Shown here piece by piece: positions 45,371 to 58,988 of a stretch of DNA of 64,000 nucleotides (positions are counted from its first letter, which is position 1; the number at the start of each line of letters is the position of its first letter). The stretch spans positions 4,798,001 to 4,862,000 of the forward strand of contig PUDQ02000001.1 of the NCBI GenBank assembly GCA_002964805.2, written 5' to 3'. The notes below the pieces were generated by a model. That model was not told where the DNA came from. It saw only the letters and a program-made list of their open reading frames with translations, and searched no databases. A program made the translations under genes and the position numbers. The DNA comes from Trametes villosa (taxonomy: Eukaryota > Basidiomycota > Agaricomycetes > Polyporales > Polyporaceae).

Positions 45371-45856
45371 GACTGCGTTATCTCAACCTGGACACGGCAG
45401 CACCGAAGAACCCGTGCACCTAAATACCATTTCTATCCGCGTCGGCAGCCCGCGTTTGAAATCAAGCAGGCCTGTGTGGGACGATCGATGACCGGGCGAC
45501 CCCGTCGAGTCAAATGCTGACTCGAGTCACGGCTAGAGGCAAGGCGAGAGGTTCGGACAACGCTGCGCGCCCCAATCTTGTAGGTCCCCCGCACTCCGGC
45601 GTCCCGGCCCGGTGTATATCGGTGCTATCTTGTGGAGGCGGGCGCAGCCTCCTGCCTTCCTCCACCACCGCGACGACATTTCGCAGGATACAGTGCTTGT
45701 GTAAAGGTGCGGAGAAATCTCTCGTGCAAAGGAGAACGCTCAGCTGACTGTATGCTCAATAACAATCGCAGTCGCTTAGGTCCACTCATCTTGCGCTCAT
45801 CGTCCCGCGTGCGGCGAATTCGATATAGCGCACTACGCCTCTCGAAGAGTTTGTAT
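45371..45856. other. Divergent intergenic region
   Basis: The 5' flanks of the reductase and the FAD oxidoreductase. An in-frame upstream ATG near 45750 exists for the right-hand gene, but the signal-peptide start at 45857 is preferred. Confidence 0.4.
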
Positions 45857-47706
45857 ATGCAGCTCTTCGCACAACTACCGAGGCTACTACTCCCCCTGTT
45901 TGCCATGGCCGTCCTGCCAGTGCCCCTGAACGTCCTTGCCGAACAGCAAGTTGCTCTCTCGACGCCCGTCGATTCGAGCAAGCCCGCGCCCTTGCCCGTC
46001 CCCAACTCGACCAAGTCCCTCTGGATCGACACTCCAGGCGCGAACCCTCTCGCGAAAGAGGGTAGCGACGGCCCTCTGACCGCCGACGCCGACATTGCGA
46101 TTATCGGGTCCGGCATCACTGGTGTCTCCGCGGCGTACCACATCTCGCGACTCCTCGCTGAGAAGGGTGCTTCCGCGAAGCCGCTCAAGGTCGTCATCCT
46201 CGAAGCCAGGGATTTCTGTAAGTGTCGCCGAGATATCCGTTCCACAGACGTTGCTTAACACGCCTACAGGTTCCGGCGCCACCGGTATGCCCGTAAGACA
46301 AATGAACCGCCAACAGAGTTCTGATATCACACAGGCAGGAACGGCGGACATCTCACCGCCAACGCGTTCCAGGAGTTTGCCGCGTACTCTACTCTCTTCG
46401 GCGTTGACGACGCGAAGCGCGCTATCGCGCTGGAGAAGCGCACAGTCTCAGAGATCGTGAAGATCGTCAAGGACGCAGGCAAGGAGGAAGTAGTCGACCT
46501 CGTCGCAGGCGGGCGCAACCATCTGCTGTTTACTGAGCCAGAGGTTGTTGAGGCGGACCTGGATTACGAGGCCGCGAAGAAGGCGGGCATCGACCTCACC
46601 GACGTCGAGTTCCTCACGAAGGAGCAAGTCCAAGAAGCGAGCGTCCACTTTCGTTGATCAACTATATGCTGATGATTCCCCATTTGTAGGAGTACGGGGC
46701 GTCATACCCGAGTGTCCGTACGCCTGGCTACAACATCTGGCCCCTCAAGCTCGTTACCCACCTCTACACTTCCGCACTTGAGACGGCCAACAACTCCTCC
46801 TCATTCTCGCTCTCCCTGCACACCAACACGCCCGTCACCGCGCTCACCCCAATCCCCGCGTCGACCGCCTCCTCCCGTCGCTGGAACCTCACCACCCCAC
46901 GCGGGCCCATCTCCGCCTCCTACGTCCTCCACGCCACGAACGCCTACGCCTCGCACCTCCTCACGCACCTGCACGGGCCCTCGGGGATCGTGCCCACGCG
47001 CGGGCAGATCATCGCGACGCGCGCGGGCGTGTCGCTCGACAACCTCACGCGCAGCGCGTTCACCGGGAACGAGGGCTTTGAGTACTGGTTCCCGCGCCCG
47101 CTCGAGGCGGGTGAGACGAACCCGCTTGTAGTCATTGGCGGCGGGCGCGAGGCGTCGAACCCGAAATTCGAGCTGTATGTTGCGGACGACTCTAAGGTGA
47201 ACCCAAAGATCGGGGATGCGCTGAGGAAGTTCTTGCCTGCGGTGTTCCCGGGTAAGTACGAGGCAGACAAGGAGCCAGAGATGGAATGGGTGAGCCTGAA
47301 TGTGCCTGCGGAAGCGTACCAGCTCACGGGTTCGCACACAGAGTGGCATCATGGGGTACACGAAGACCGGGGATCCATTCGTACGTGATGTCCCCATCCT
47401 TCGCACCAAACTTTGCTTAACCTCGACTGTGCAGGTGGGACCGGTCATCGACCCCGCGAACCCCGACGCTCATAAGGGCCAGTACATCTCTGCCGGGTAC
47501 ACCGGGCACGGCATGCCCCGCGCGTTCTCATGGTCAGTCTCTTCCTCTGTGTTCACTGTCAGACCTTCGCACGCCAGTACCTGACCTATATTTCCAGCGC
47601 CGAGGCGGTCGCACAGATGATCGTGGCGGACATCGAGGGCAAGGAGTGGACGGTCCCCGACTGGTTGCCGCGGCACCACCTCACGCAGAACCGGTTGAAT
47701 GAGTAA
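45857..47706 (+). CDS. Secreted FAD-dependent oxidoreductase (DAO family)
   Basis: About seven exons from the ATG at 45857. The N terminus (LPRLLLPLFAMAVLPVPLNVLA) reads as a signal peptide. The FAD-binding motif DIAIIGSGITGVSAAYH follows, then VVILEARDF and, after two short introns, NGGHLTANAF. Substrate-domain sequences include NIWPLKLVTHLY and SYVLHATNAYASHLL. The C-terminal FAD loop is rebuilt by splicing as WSGIMGYTKTGDPFVG, then YISAGYTGHGMPRAFSW. The family oxidises amine or amino-acid substrates and releases hydrogen peroxide; the actual substrate cannot be told. It ends DWLPRHHLTQNRLNE. No neighbour suggests a pathway. Confidence 0.87.
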
Positions 47707-48533
47707 AGCAACAGTGAAAGGCGACAATGAAACTAAGCTTACAAAGTGTGCCTTGACTGTATGATGTGTGGCAGATTGCGGGAGTGCGCCGGCGCAAACG
47801 ACGACCACGCGGGCAACCCAGAGTATGGGGCTCGGCCGCTTAAGCGCCGGGCGCCACAACTGGCGCATCGCGGCGGCGCGGTGGTGGCTGTTGCTTTCTT
47901 CCTCTCACCACCACCATCGACAGAATCCATGTGTTGGGATCCGTACGTCCCGCTTCAACTGCGGGATTGCCTCTCAAAGTACCTGTATCATCGACTATTG
48001 AGCGACAGTCGGATCGCACCCGAGTTTGCTGCTCGCTGCTCCCAGTCGTCCCTGGGGGCCGGGGTACTGTCTGGGCGAGTGTCCAGCTGACGACGCCTCA
48101 GGCCTCGTGTATGCAGGGTAAGCAGGGGGTGAGTAGACTCCCACTTGGACCCACAAAGTGACGACAACGTGCTGACTCTCGCTTCACAGGTGATCACTGT
48201 AACAGACCGTTCTGGTTACATTCGACCGCGCATAACACCGCCATGTGCTTCCGCCCAGGGACGTTTCGGTGCTCGTTGCATGGCTGGGCTCGCTGATCTG
48301 GCTCGACCGGTATTTTCGTGAAACCTGATAAGTCGGTGACTGGCGGAAGCGCACGGCCCGTTATCTATCATGGACGTATCCGGAATCCGAGGTCTCCTCT
48401 CGGCGCAAACCTTGGTGCTGAACGCGAGCAGCAGAGGATCTACGGGCGCACACCTGAGCTCCAGTATAAATGTAACGGTCTTTCCGACACTGGCACTCCT
48501 ACGACGTCTACTAGCATCGCGCTCTCCATAACG
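47707..48533. other. Intergenic, left edge of the membrane-protein array
   Basis: The 3' flank of the oxidoreductase and promoter of the first array gene. I see no tRNA or additional gene. Confidence 0.4.
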
Positions 48534-50362
48534 ATGTCCGCTGCCGCAGCAGATTCTGGTATCGTTTCGATCCTATCTCCTTTGTGAGTCCTGTCGACAC
48601 GTCTCAGAAGGTACCGTGGACTGACGCTCTTTCCCCGCACCAGGGTCGTCGTAGTTCGCTCTCAGATAGGGGTAGTAGGTAAGCATCACCGTCGCGATCC
48701 CGCGGCAACATTGTGCTGAGCGTATTCTCCCCCAGCGCTGCTAGTATACGAGTATGCGATCACGTTTGATCAAGAGGTTGAGCTCTTCTGGAGACGCCGG
48801 AAAACCGGAGCGACCTGGCTCTTCTTCGGTACGCGCTACGTCGCGCTGCTAACGTTCAGTATCCTCGGCGCTGCGACGTTTGCGCCCATGTCCAACAGCG
48901 TGAGATCATTGACTGGCATTGGTCGGCTGTACCTGCTCACAACGTTCTTCAGAGGTACTCCCTCCGAATCGCCTCCCCCTTGAATTCCAGGTATGCGCTG
49001 ACACGATCTCGTTCGCTAGCTGTCAGACGCTGCAAGTGATCCAATTCTCGGCGCAGACTATCCAATACCTACCCTGGGCAGGTAAGCCGGTCGCGAATGC
49101 CGTCTATCATAAGATGGTGTCATCAATGCCCGGGGGGTTTCTACTAGCGTTCTCCGGCCTGCGTGCTCTCGCGATGAGCGCGATGAACTGGTGGCTCGCT
49201 TCTAGCGTGTTCATTCTCGCTTCGGCTCTTGCGGTTGGGAACGTCGTGCGTTGCCACTCCACCTCGCTCGCACCACCGTCAATGCTCATGCGACTCCCTT
49301 AGTGGGGTCTAAGTGTTGGCATCTACGGCTCGAATCAACCTCCCTTCGGCTGCGGAGGAGGGAACCGCGCAACCCCTCAGCAAGACACGATGTAAGCCTC
49401 CTAGTAAAGTCCCTATCCTTCTCACACTGAGCGCCTCTCAGCGGTACGTGCTCTGCACCGGCACGCGTTTCGCTCCTCTCAATCCTTCCATCGCTACAGT
49501 CACTGCGGTACAACGATCGTGCATGATCACGGCGGACATCATCGTCATATTTTTGACTTGGCGCTACTCGATGATGAACGGTGGTGGTCCGCGTCGTCTT
49601 CCGGGAGTGCGTTCGCACTTTGCAGACTTACTTGCTATCAACGGTCAGTTCGCTATGCTTTACTAGCACGGTCGTCGGCGCTGAGTACTTTTTCTTAGGG
49701 ACGGTATACTTCTTGTACGTCGAGCGGAAGACCATCGTTTCCAAAACATATTCTAACCACGGTCCCACCCAGGGTTTTCATCACGCTGAACACCATACTC
49801 CTCGCATTCACACTCGTATCGGTAAGTGCTCATGTTTGCGCCGCCTGGCCAATTAAGAGACACTCCAATATAGACTATCTACGCGCTCGACACCATCGGG
49901 GTCATCATCACCTTCGTAGATCCGTAAGCATTTCGTGGATGTTGACCGAACGCGCAGCCCGAACCAATGCCCAACCCCCGCACATCGCATAGCTTACAGG
50001 CCATCATGGTCTGCCGCTTCATGCTCTCCCTCCAGGCCGCAAACCAACGCGCGCTAGGCCAAGAGACAGCATCCAGCGTAGGGAGCGATACCACCGACGG
50101 CACGTCTGGCAAACAGACTCTCCGCTTCGCCTCAATCGTGGTCGGCTCTATCGGTGCCCAGCTGGCGATCAGGGACGACGAGAGTATCGACGAACCCATT
50201 GATAGGGGCCGGGCCAACGATGTGGAGGCGCACATCGTCGCTGCCCAGGGTGCTGTTTTGGTGCCTGTCGGCGTGGCGGAAGGTCGCGTGGCGTCCTCGA
50301 GGGCGGAGAAGCCCGAGATATCGGCATCCAGGGAGGTGGATGAGGTTCGCCGAGTGGCTTGA
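48534..50362 (+). CDS. DUF6533 multi-pass membrane protein, array copy 1
   Basis: A multi-exon gene (about nine exons) with start MSAAAADSGIVSILSPL. A short second exon is followed by the diagnostic DUF6533 segment: YEYAITFDQEVELFWRRRKTGATWLFFGTRYVALL. Further membrane segments are LQVIQFSAQTIQYLPWAG, FSGLRALAMSAMNWW and MITADIIVIFLTWRYSMMNG. The C-terminal cytoplasmic part begins ICRF-like (MVCRFMLSLQAANQRA) and has TLRFASIVVGSIG. The conserved GCGGG loop exon is present but diverged. The family is basidiomycete-rich with about seven helices and an unknown ligand; a receptor-like role is speculative. This is the most diverged of the five copies. Confidence 0.75.
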
Positions 50363-51338
50363 CGAACGCACAACGGGGGCTACGCTGAGCGACTCCGGAG
50401 GGCGACGCAACGTACGTGTCTGTCTCTACATAGGGATCGTGCGTACGACTGACCGATCGCTAGATATTCCATAGCATTACCTTCCTCGTACCATCACCGT
50501 TGACTAGTTGGCTACGCACCCTTCGAGCGCAGCATGCGGAGCCCAAACGAGAGGTACTTTCTTTCTTCCGAGAACGCTCGCTTCCGGGCTGAACACAGCG
50601 TTGGATGGAGGCCGATGGTCGGCTGCATTGACCTGACTGATCGAACGATGCAGTGCTTCTATCCTTTGATACTCCTGACCACGCAGGTCTCAGTCTCGAT
50701 GGTGAGTTTATCTTGGAACGCTCGCGTATTTGAAAACCGTTAGGGGCTTTGCGTCCTCAGACACTTTTAGCGTGCGACGACAGCATCTTTGATTGGCGCC
50801 CTGGCTGAAGTTCAGTTAGGAGGCCGAGACGGAACGATACGTCTTCGCCATTCCGTCGACTCTATGGTCAATCTGCTGCATGATATTCGCTATCTGTAGG
50901 TCCTCCACACAGGTAAGTGCTGGCCGCCTCGTTTCGACGGACATCACGTTGACGTTCTCGCCAAGGGGGCGTAGCAGATGACCCGCGTTCCGCCATCCAG
51001 GTCAATCAACTGCAAGATAATTTCAAGCTTGGCGCTCGAGTTCCGCCATCATAAGCTGGGGCATCGCGTGTGTAGCGTGGCGTTTCCGTCGTCCGGTGCG
51101 CAAGGTAGAGTCCTGTCGACGCTCGCGTGGAACGACGTACGCTCACCCTATTTTGCAGGGTACGATCAATAGCTGGCGTTTTCCCAGCCCGCCGCACAGG
51201 CGTATCTGGCCTGATACGATCTGGCTCGAGGCGCGAGCGTACTCCTATTTGAAGCAAACGTCCTTCGGTGAGGGTCGCTGCTGCTGCCGCCCCGCCCCTA
51301 ACAAGAACGCTCCACGGTGCCCGGTTACTCGCTCCCCG
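50363..51338. other. Intergenic, 976 bp
   Basis: Short open frames have no recognisable DUF6533 motif. The length would allow a decayed array copy, but nothing in the sequence shows one. Confidence 0.35.
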
Positions 51339-53083
51339 ATGTCTCAAGGCGCAGCTATCGTTTCTTACATATCTTACCTGTAAGTGCGCTTCTGGCTACC
51401 TGCTATAGCTTGCGGCTGAGTTACGGCCACAGCATTACTAGTGGTCGTGTCGGCCTCGCAATCGCAGGTGCGTCGATGCGCACTGGCACCGCCACAGCAA
51501 GTTCGTACTGACCAGCGTGCGCGACTTGCGTAGCATTGGTCTTGTACGAATATTTCATCACGCTTAGCGATGAAGTCAACCTGTTCTGGATGCGCAAGAA
51601 GACGGGAGCTTCCTGGCTCTTCTTCGTTATACGCTATCTCGCTCTCCTGTTCTATGTTTTCATCGCTGTCGTGTCTTATGCACCTATGTCGGATAAGGTA
51701 CGCTATTAGACCCTCTTCATCGCGCCTCTGGCTTACACATAACATGATGTAGAGGTGCGCCTTCCTCGTCTCATCTGTTGAGCAGAAAAGGCAATGAACG
51801 TTCGTCTTAGCTGCGATACCCTGCAGAAGGTGGCCCTGCCAGTCGAGATCACCCAGTATGTATTCTGGGCAGGTATGTCCCCAACTACGTTTCGTCGCCG
51901 CGATTCCACTTACGACCATACAGCGTTTTCGGGCCTTCGTGTGCTCGCGTTGAGCGGGATGAACTGGCTCCTCGGATCGGTCGTCTTCCTGATCAGCTCA
52001 GGTCTGTTTATAATGTGTGCCGTAAGTGCCTCCCGCTCGTCTCCTTCGACGTCACGTCCTCACCCGGGTCCTGAAAGTGGGAGGTGTCGCTGGGTGTCTC
52101 CGGGTCCAGTGCTCCTATTGTAGGGTGCAGCGGCGGCCCGCACGTAACGAGCCATCAGGATTTAATGTGAGTTAATGGTAACCTTTCCCCGTAAGCCGTG
52201 TACGCCGAGACTAAACGAAGCATCTTGTAGAAGTGCGTGAACTCTTCGACAGCACGATCTGCACCAGCCGCTGATTTCTGCCGCAGTTGTCACAGTATCG
52301 CGCTGCTGCGTTATCGCAGCAGACCTCATCGTAATCTTCGTAACCTGGCGATATTCCGTTAAGAACGGTATAACTATACGCCGCCGCAAAGCTGCGCCCT
52401 CGCACCTCGCGAACGTCTTGCTCGTCAACGGTGAGTGGATATTCAGTACCGAAACGAACCTTGTTGCTCAATGGTACCATGCGCAGGGACTGTATACTTC
52501 CTGTAAGACATCAAACCATGTCTATTCCGAGAACGCTGCTCACTTCTCTGTCAGAGTCCTGTTGGTATTCAACGTCATCCAGCTCGTGTCCCTCATCTCC
52601 GTAAGAAGACACTTTCTCCGTTACTGACTATTCGCTCATGCGCTCGAACAGCTTTTCCATCCACTCTACAACGTCATTGTCTACTTCAACTTCGTGGACC
52701 CGTAAGCACCGCTTCCCGCCCACCGCTCCCCCCTGATGCACAACTCTTCCGGCAGGTTGACGGCGATTCTCATCTGTCGTCTCATGCTCTCGCTGCAGTC
52801 CGCGAATCAGGGGGCTCGCGAAGGCTTCGACCTGAGCACTATCCCGATGACACAGGAAGACGAACACTACGGCCCAGGGACGCTCCGATTCGCGTCGGCA
52901 CTCGTTGGTTCTATCGCGGAGCCGGTGATTGCGTCAGGGTCCGATACTCTCTCGCTCGACACGTACCCGGAAGAATCCTGGGTTCGAGAAGAGGACTCGC
53001 CGGGGGGTTCCCAGTACGACCGGAGTACACTGGAAGGGGGACACCGACGCAGTGGTGAGTCCGATGTCACCGCCAGAAGATGA
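51339..53083 (+). CDS. DUF6533 multi-pass membrane protein, array copy 2
   Basis: Start MSQGAAIVSYISYL at 51339. Then come SITSGRVGLAIAG (a short exon), the DUF6533 segment YEYFITLSDEVNLFWMRKKTGASWLFF, TQYVFWAG, FSGLRVLALSGMNWLLGS, the loop WEVSLGVSGSSAPIVGC, then VIAADLIVIFVTWRYSVKNG and LTAILICRLMLSLQSANQG. The C-terminal tail is acidic and Ser-rich and ends at 53083. Intron positions match copies 3-5. An intact copy by eye, with no internal stop once introns are removed. Confidence 0.78.
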
Positions 53084-53604
53084 CCAGCTCGGCCCGACGT
53101 TTGGCTGGTTTCAGGAAGTTCGGAAATGTATGTATAGCTGTTCCTGTGATAGTACCTTGTCGTGTGTCGTTCGACTGGTCAAACGACGGTGGGCCGAGCC
53201 TGAGAGAGAATCTAAATCTATTCCCGCCTAGCCGGCGCCTCCTGGGCTTTACCGCGCGCAGGCCCGGCGCTAGGCTATTGCTCGTCCTCTTGGTACGCGC
53301 TCATCTTATCTTCCTCTGCCAACTACGACACGGCTTCTTGGTAGCTATCTGTCACAACTCGGCCGTGTATGGCTAGGACTGCAGACAATCCTTGGGCGCA
53401 TCAGAGTAGGGAGGTGAACAGAGCTGCGCTTACGGTATTCCTGGTAAGCACAGGTTATGATCACCGCGCCCATTGCGTCCGCGGTACCTGACTCCGGAAC
53501 TTTGACACAGCCGGGTATATAGTACCCCACAAGTAACGCGTACGTCGCTTGTGCTGCCTCCGCCACTGTGCCCTGGAGTCGCCGCTTCGGCCACATTCCT
53601 CGCG
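53084..53604. other. Intergenic
   Basis: Flanks of array copies 2 and 3. Nothing further seen. Confidence 0.35.
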
Positions 53605-55379
53605 ATGTCTGCAAATCCTCAGGTTGTTATGATCATTCATGCCGTCTCTTCACTGTACGTGCGGACCATCCACATAGATACAGCTCATGTCGTTCAAGCC
53701 GCCTCCTTCCGCCTACCAGCATCACGCAGAGTCGGGTCTCGATAGCGGCAGCAGGTGAACATACCGGCGAGTCTAAGAGTGCACTAAACCTGGACTGATC
53801 GCCGTCTGTTTCTAGTCGTCTTCGCGTATGAGTATGTCATCACTCTCGACCAGGAGGTCTCCCTGTTTTGGGCGCGCAGGAAGACAGGCGCGACATGGCT
53901 CTTTCTGCTCATCCGCTACATGGCGCTGCTCAGTCTTTGCCTCCTCAATGCGGCGACATATGCGCCTATGTCTGACGAGGTGCGACGCGTGCTCAGTCTG
54001 CCTCCGAGTTTCCCGTGACTGACCTTCTCGTCGCGCAGAGGTACGCATGTCTCCAAAGAGGCTAACCGTGCCTGCGTTGTTCATCGAAACGCTGCAGCTG
54101 CTCGATGTTGAACAAAGTCCAAGCGCCTATCCAGATTGCCGAGTACTTCCCTTGGGCAGGTGCGTTGACGTGTAGCTAGATATACTTACCACACTTGACA
54201 GCCGACTCATTATCGCAGTATTCTCTGGAATGCGTGCGCTTGCGCTGAGCGGTATGAACTGGACGTTCGCGTCCGTCGTATTCACCCTTGCTGTCGTCCC
54301 GTTTGCGGCAAATATTGTAAGCGCTACGCGTCGATCCATCACTGCGGGGGATCTGCAAGCTGACGTCAACGCGGATCTTCAGTGGATCCTGAGCTTGGGG
54401 GTCACCGGGTCCAACTTCCCTTTAGTTGGCTGTGGCGGCGGAAGCAGTGCGACGAAACACGATACGTTGATGTGAGTATATGCCGACATTCGGAAACCTC
54501 CTTTCCATACTGATTTTGGCCTGTAGTGGTATGGCAGCTTCCCCAGTAACCGACAGAGTGGCGACTCACTGTCCTTCCAGCTAACCCGCTGTCGCGCTCG
54601 TCCGCGATCGCAGCCGACATACTCCTCATTGGCGCTACCTGGCGATACGCCGTGAAAGGCGGCGTCTTCAACCGCAGTCTGCGCGGGGTGACGCCCTCTA
54701 GGATCGCCAATGTGCTGCTATATAACGGCATGTCTTCCGCCGCCTACACACGTAGTAGCGTGGTTGAACTGACGATCAAACCATCGAAATTTAGGGACAA
54801 TCTATTTTCTGTCAGTCGTGCGACTCACCTTTCGCTCTACCCTGTTCACTGATAGAATTTCACAGAGCCCTCGTTGCGCTGAACGTCACACACCTCACGC
54901 TATCGTTGCTCTCGGTAAGCATCCAGAGTCATCCTGCCAGTCATGTACTAAGGAGCGTCCTCTCGTTCGTAGATCGACCAGCTCGAAAACCCTGTCAGCG
55001 AGGTCTCCATCTTCACCGATCCGTACGTATCCCTTATCTTGTCTCTCCGCTCCTGGTGCCTCTCCTCATAAGACGCCCTACCCCCAGCCTGACCGCCATT
55101 CTCATCGGCCGTTACTTGATGGCGCTGCAATCCGCGAACCAGAAGGTCCTCGGGAATAGCCCTGAATTATCGCAAGACAGCGCGAACGTCGGCGCGAACG
55201 AGACGGAAACCCTTCGGTTTGCGTCGCGAATCATAGGATCTCTCGGGGCGACTATAACGATGCAAGAAGACGATGAGGATACGTTCGAGGGGCAGCACAT
55301 AGACGAGGCTGGAGACGAGGAGAAGGCCAACAACGAAGGTCTCCCCGAGTGTATCAACGAGACGGGAACCGCACTGTAA
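53605..55379 (+). CDS. DUF6533 multi-pass membrane protein, array copy 3
   Basis: Start MSANPQVVMIIHAVSSL at 53605. Then SITQSRVSIAAAG, the family segment YEYVITLDQEVSLFWARRKTGATWLFLL, IAEYFPWAG, FSGMRALALSGMNWTFAS, the loop WILSLGVTGSNFPLVGCGGG, then AIAADILLIGATWRYAVKGG, a GTIYFL exon, and the C-terminal LTAILIGRYLMALQSANQK with TLRFASRIIGSLG. The Glu/Asp-rich tail ends at 55379. The DQE variant at the family motif groups it with copy 1 rather than copies 2, 4 and 5. Confidence 0.76.
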
Positions 55380-56429
55380 CTGTGAGTCGCCTCTTCGCCA
55401 TTGGCATTCGCCAAAGACTGCACGGGCACAGTGTGTATCCCCTAACGCTGAACTTTTATATCCAGATTTCTGTCACTCTAGTATCTCGCCCGTGCTATCG
55501 ACTACAAGCTGCGCTATCAATGACGAGCCTCCCTGCCGGGGGTATCAACATCAACGCGAGCTTTATACACCTCTGCTGAGCGCGCCGCATCCGACGCCGA
55601 ACTTTGCTAAGGCGCTCGCGACTGAGTCATAGCTAACGCCCGCGGCAAGGCGTTCACACTGTCTTTGTCTTTCTGATGATTCGCGTGCGCTGACTCTTAT
55701 AGGTGCTCACGGTCTACGCGATTCTCGAAATATCGAGCTTCGACCAACTGTCTGCTATGCGCTGCCAGATCCATCATCTCCGAACCAGGGCCTCCCAATC
55801 CCCACCTGTCGCCAAATACGCACCTCGTCTAGCCTCTATCGTAGAGCTGTCTACGATCAGCGATATGCCGACTCGCTTTAGTGTCGTGCAGCGCTCAGGC
55901 TGCGTATCACCGCAGGCTTCGTTCGCAGCTCATCGATCACCATACTGCAAAACAAATTGAACTTTCGCCACCGGTGCAATCGGGGTTCATGTCAGGTGAG
56001 CGGCTTACTCTTCTCTCGAAGCTTCATGTATAAACGCTGGCGTTGGAGACAGACTTAGTAGAAACCCGCCGCCCTTTGTTGCGGCTATGCCTCGTTTTGG
56101 CGGCGTTCTCGAGACGCTACAACTTCAACCACAAAGCTGAAATAAAGTGGAGCACATGTGATCCGCCAGGTCGAAGCAGGCCGGCGCCTGCAAGACCTTC
56201 TCGAAGTTAGGTTCCGTCATAACCCCCTTCGCGCGCGGGCAGAGTGGCGCGCTGTATTAGCACCGTCATACGCTGGTAGGAGCTCCGAGTCGTGGCGGCG
56301 CCCCGCGTGTCCCCGTTGCCACCGGGGTGAACACCGGACCTGGAGCCAGCCAAATGAACTCTACAAGTACACTCCGGCGGCGCAAGGCACCCTGAGTCGA
56401 CCGTACACCCCCTCCGAGGCCGCGGCGTA
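55380..56429. other. Intergenic, 1,050 bp
   Basis: No DUF6533 motif found on either strand. Short open frames only. Confidence 0.35.
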
Positions 56430-58115
56430 ATGTCTGACAACCAGAGTGCGGAGGCCGCTGAGGCGGCCTTGTACATATCATCTCTGCAAGTGTTCTTTCA
56501 AGCTCTGTACTCCTATCGTAGTAGCTAACGGTTACCTCTTACAGTATCACCGAGAGCCGAGTCGGGCTGGCAATCGCAGGTGGCTATGCGCAGACCGTCG
56601 CGAGAGGACGCATACTGACTCCTTCCGCTGTTCTCTAGCGTTCGTCTTGTACGAGTACATCATCACATTCAGCGACGAGGTCAACTTGTTCTGGATGCGC
56701 AAGAAAACCGGGGCCTCCTGGCTGTTCTTCATTGTTCGCTATCTCGCGATGCTCTTCTACGTCTTTCTCACCGTCGTGGCGTACGCACCCATGTCCGACG
56801 AGGTCAGTGACTTTCGCTATTGAAGGGCATGCCCATCGAGTAATGCCTCCGCGCTACAGAGGTATCCGCTATCGTTCTGACTGGCAGTACGTACCCCCAA
56901 CTGACTGTTGGCCCACCAGCTGCAACCTTTTCCAAAAAGTGAACTTGACTCTTGACGTCGTCCAGTACCTCTTCTGGGCAGGTGAGCGGCTAGTCGTGCC
57001 GCAGCTCGCACGCTTACACGACGCCCACTCAGCGTTCTCCGGCCTGCGCGCTCTCGCACTCACCGGGATGAACTGGTGTATCGGCTCAACCACCTTCGCC
57101 CTCGCTTGCTGCATGTTTGGGATGTGTGTTGTACGTACTTCGAGTTCTTCCTCGCGCGACGAAGCTGACGTCGCACATACGCTGCTGGGCTCGCAGTGGG
57201 AGCTGTGCCTCGGCGTATCCGGTGCCAATATACCGATCTTGGGGTGCGATGGTGGGCCGAACGTGACGGACCAACAAAGCCTCATGTAAGCCTGGTCTGG
57301 CAAGTTTACATTCCAGAGTCTCGTGATGACTGACCTCTACGTTTACAGCAGTCCGTCTTGCTGCACTTCCAGTATGATTCGCCGCTGATTGACCCCTCCG
57401 TCTGTACTAGTCGTAGTGGTCTCGCGCACCTGCATCATCGTCGCAGACATCATTGTCATCATCGTCACCTGGCGGTACTCGGTCAAGAACGGGATATCCA
57501 TCGGGGTACCACGCGGGGCTGCGCCCTCGAACCTGGCCTACGTCTTGCTCGTGAATGGTGAGTCGAGACAGCTGAACAAGAGCCCCGCGGCTACTAAAGT
57601 CATCTGTAGGGACGGTGTACTTCCTGTAAGACGAGGATGCCTCTTAGTCACTGGGCTGCTCCCCTCACCGACCCTGTACAGCGTCCTCTCGGTGCTCAAC
57701 GCCATCCAGGTTCTACCATACATCCACGTAAGTGCGCTACGCTTCCTTAGTGATGCCCTTCCGACGCTGAAGCGCAAGGACAGGCATTCTCAGCGCTCGA
57801 CAAAGTCGTCGGTTACGACGTCATCGTAGACCCGTGAGTGGACCCGTCTGCGACCCGTGCCTAAATTGAGACTCACGCTCACGCGGCGGCAGCCTGACGG
57901 CCGTCCTGATTTGCCGCCTCATGCTGTCCCTGCAGTCGGCCCACCAGCGCGCGCTCGACGGTGGTACGGTCGGGCTCAGTGCCGCGGACGGCCAGACTGC
58001 GACGCTCCGATTCGCGTCGGCGGTCGTGGGATCTCTCGCGGAGCCTGCACCTGTCTCCGACTTTGGTGACGACTCCATCTCTCTCGATACACTCCGTGAC
58101 AGCGACCAGGCATAG
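56430..58115 (+). CDS. DUF6533 multi-pass membrane protein, array copy 4
   Basis: Start MSDNQSAEAAEAALYISSL at 56430. Then SITESRVGLAIAG, YEYIITFSDEVNLFWMRKKTGASWLFFIV, VVQYLFWAG, FSGLRALALTGMNWCIGST, the loop WELCLGVSGANIPILGCDGG, IIVADIIVIIVTWRYSVKNG, AYVLLVNG, a GTVYFL exon, and LTAVLICRLMLSLQSAHQRA with ATLRFASAVVGSLAEP, ending SDQA at 58115. The C-terminal ~60 residues are nearly the same as in copy 5, so these two are the youngest pair. Confidence 0.8.
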
Positions 58116-58988
58116 GGGTGGCGGTGGTTGTACCAGGAAGCCTGAAAACATCGCGCACCCAAACGAGGCAGACTCGGGAGCCAGCGCTGATTTGTCTTAG
58201 AAACATCCTTGCAGCTTGGTCTCGCATTATTGATGGTCGAGTGTTTCACGAATAAGTATCGTACATCCAACTTTTCTACAGCCCAGACCTCCATACATCA
58301 ACGCTTCACTCATAAGCACTTGGATCCAGATGTCCGTCTTCCTTGGCAGGTCTTCCTCAGACTCTGTAGGTGCAACGGGCGCGCGCCGCAAGAGCGGCAC
58401 CCCGCGGATCGCGGTCGCAGACGGCGAGTCCGTCGCAAACGCACTAAGTGCAGTTCGCGCGCGCCAAGCTCTCTCTCTCTCCTCCTTCCTGCTGCTATCT
58501 CTTCGCGAGCCCGCCCAGTGGCGCAAGCGCGACGTATCAAACAAATTTGACATCTTTGTGATGTTATCGAGAACAGTGCAGGCCTGCAGTGCGCAGCTCT
58601 ATATTGAATCGTTGAATTTTGCTCACCGCTAGCCCACTGCTCCTCGTCAGGTGTGTCCGTTTGCATACCTCGTTCAGGTCGTTCTCACTCTGCTCGGACG
58701 ACGAAGCTCGCCTGATCTAGTTACCTCTCAATATTTTTAAGCAGACACCGTCAAGATCGCTCAAGCTGCGGGCCGGAGACAAACTGCGGCGCATGTCAGA
58801 TGGCATGTGCCAGTAGTCGAGGTCAAAAAAGGTGTATCGCTGACCTTCTAAGATTCAGTTGCGTCATTGCTCCCATCGCGCTCTCCCGCGTTGTCTCCGT
58901 TCCCATAGACACAGGAATTCCGATGAGCCACAAAAGCGTAGTACTCTGGCGCAACGTTCGCTCGTTCCTGCCCCTCCTCCGCGTCCCC
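58116..58988. other. Intergenic, 873 bp
   Basis: Flanks of array copies 4 and 5. No gene supported. Confidence 0.35.

Noticed and set aside
50363..51338. A sixth, decayed DUF6533 copy
   Set aside because: The gap is large enough, but I could not find any conserved family motif on either strand.
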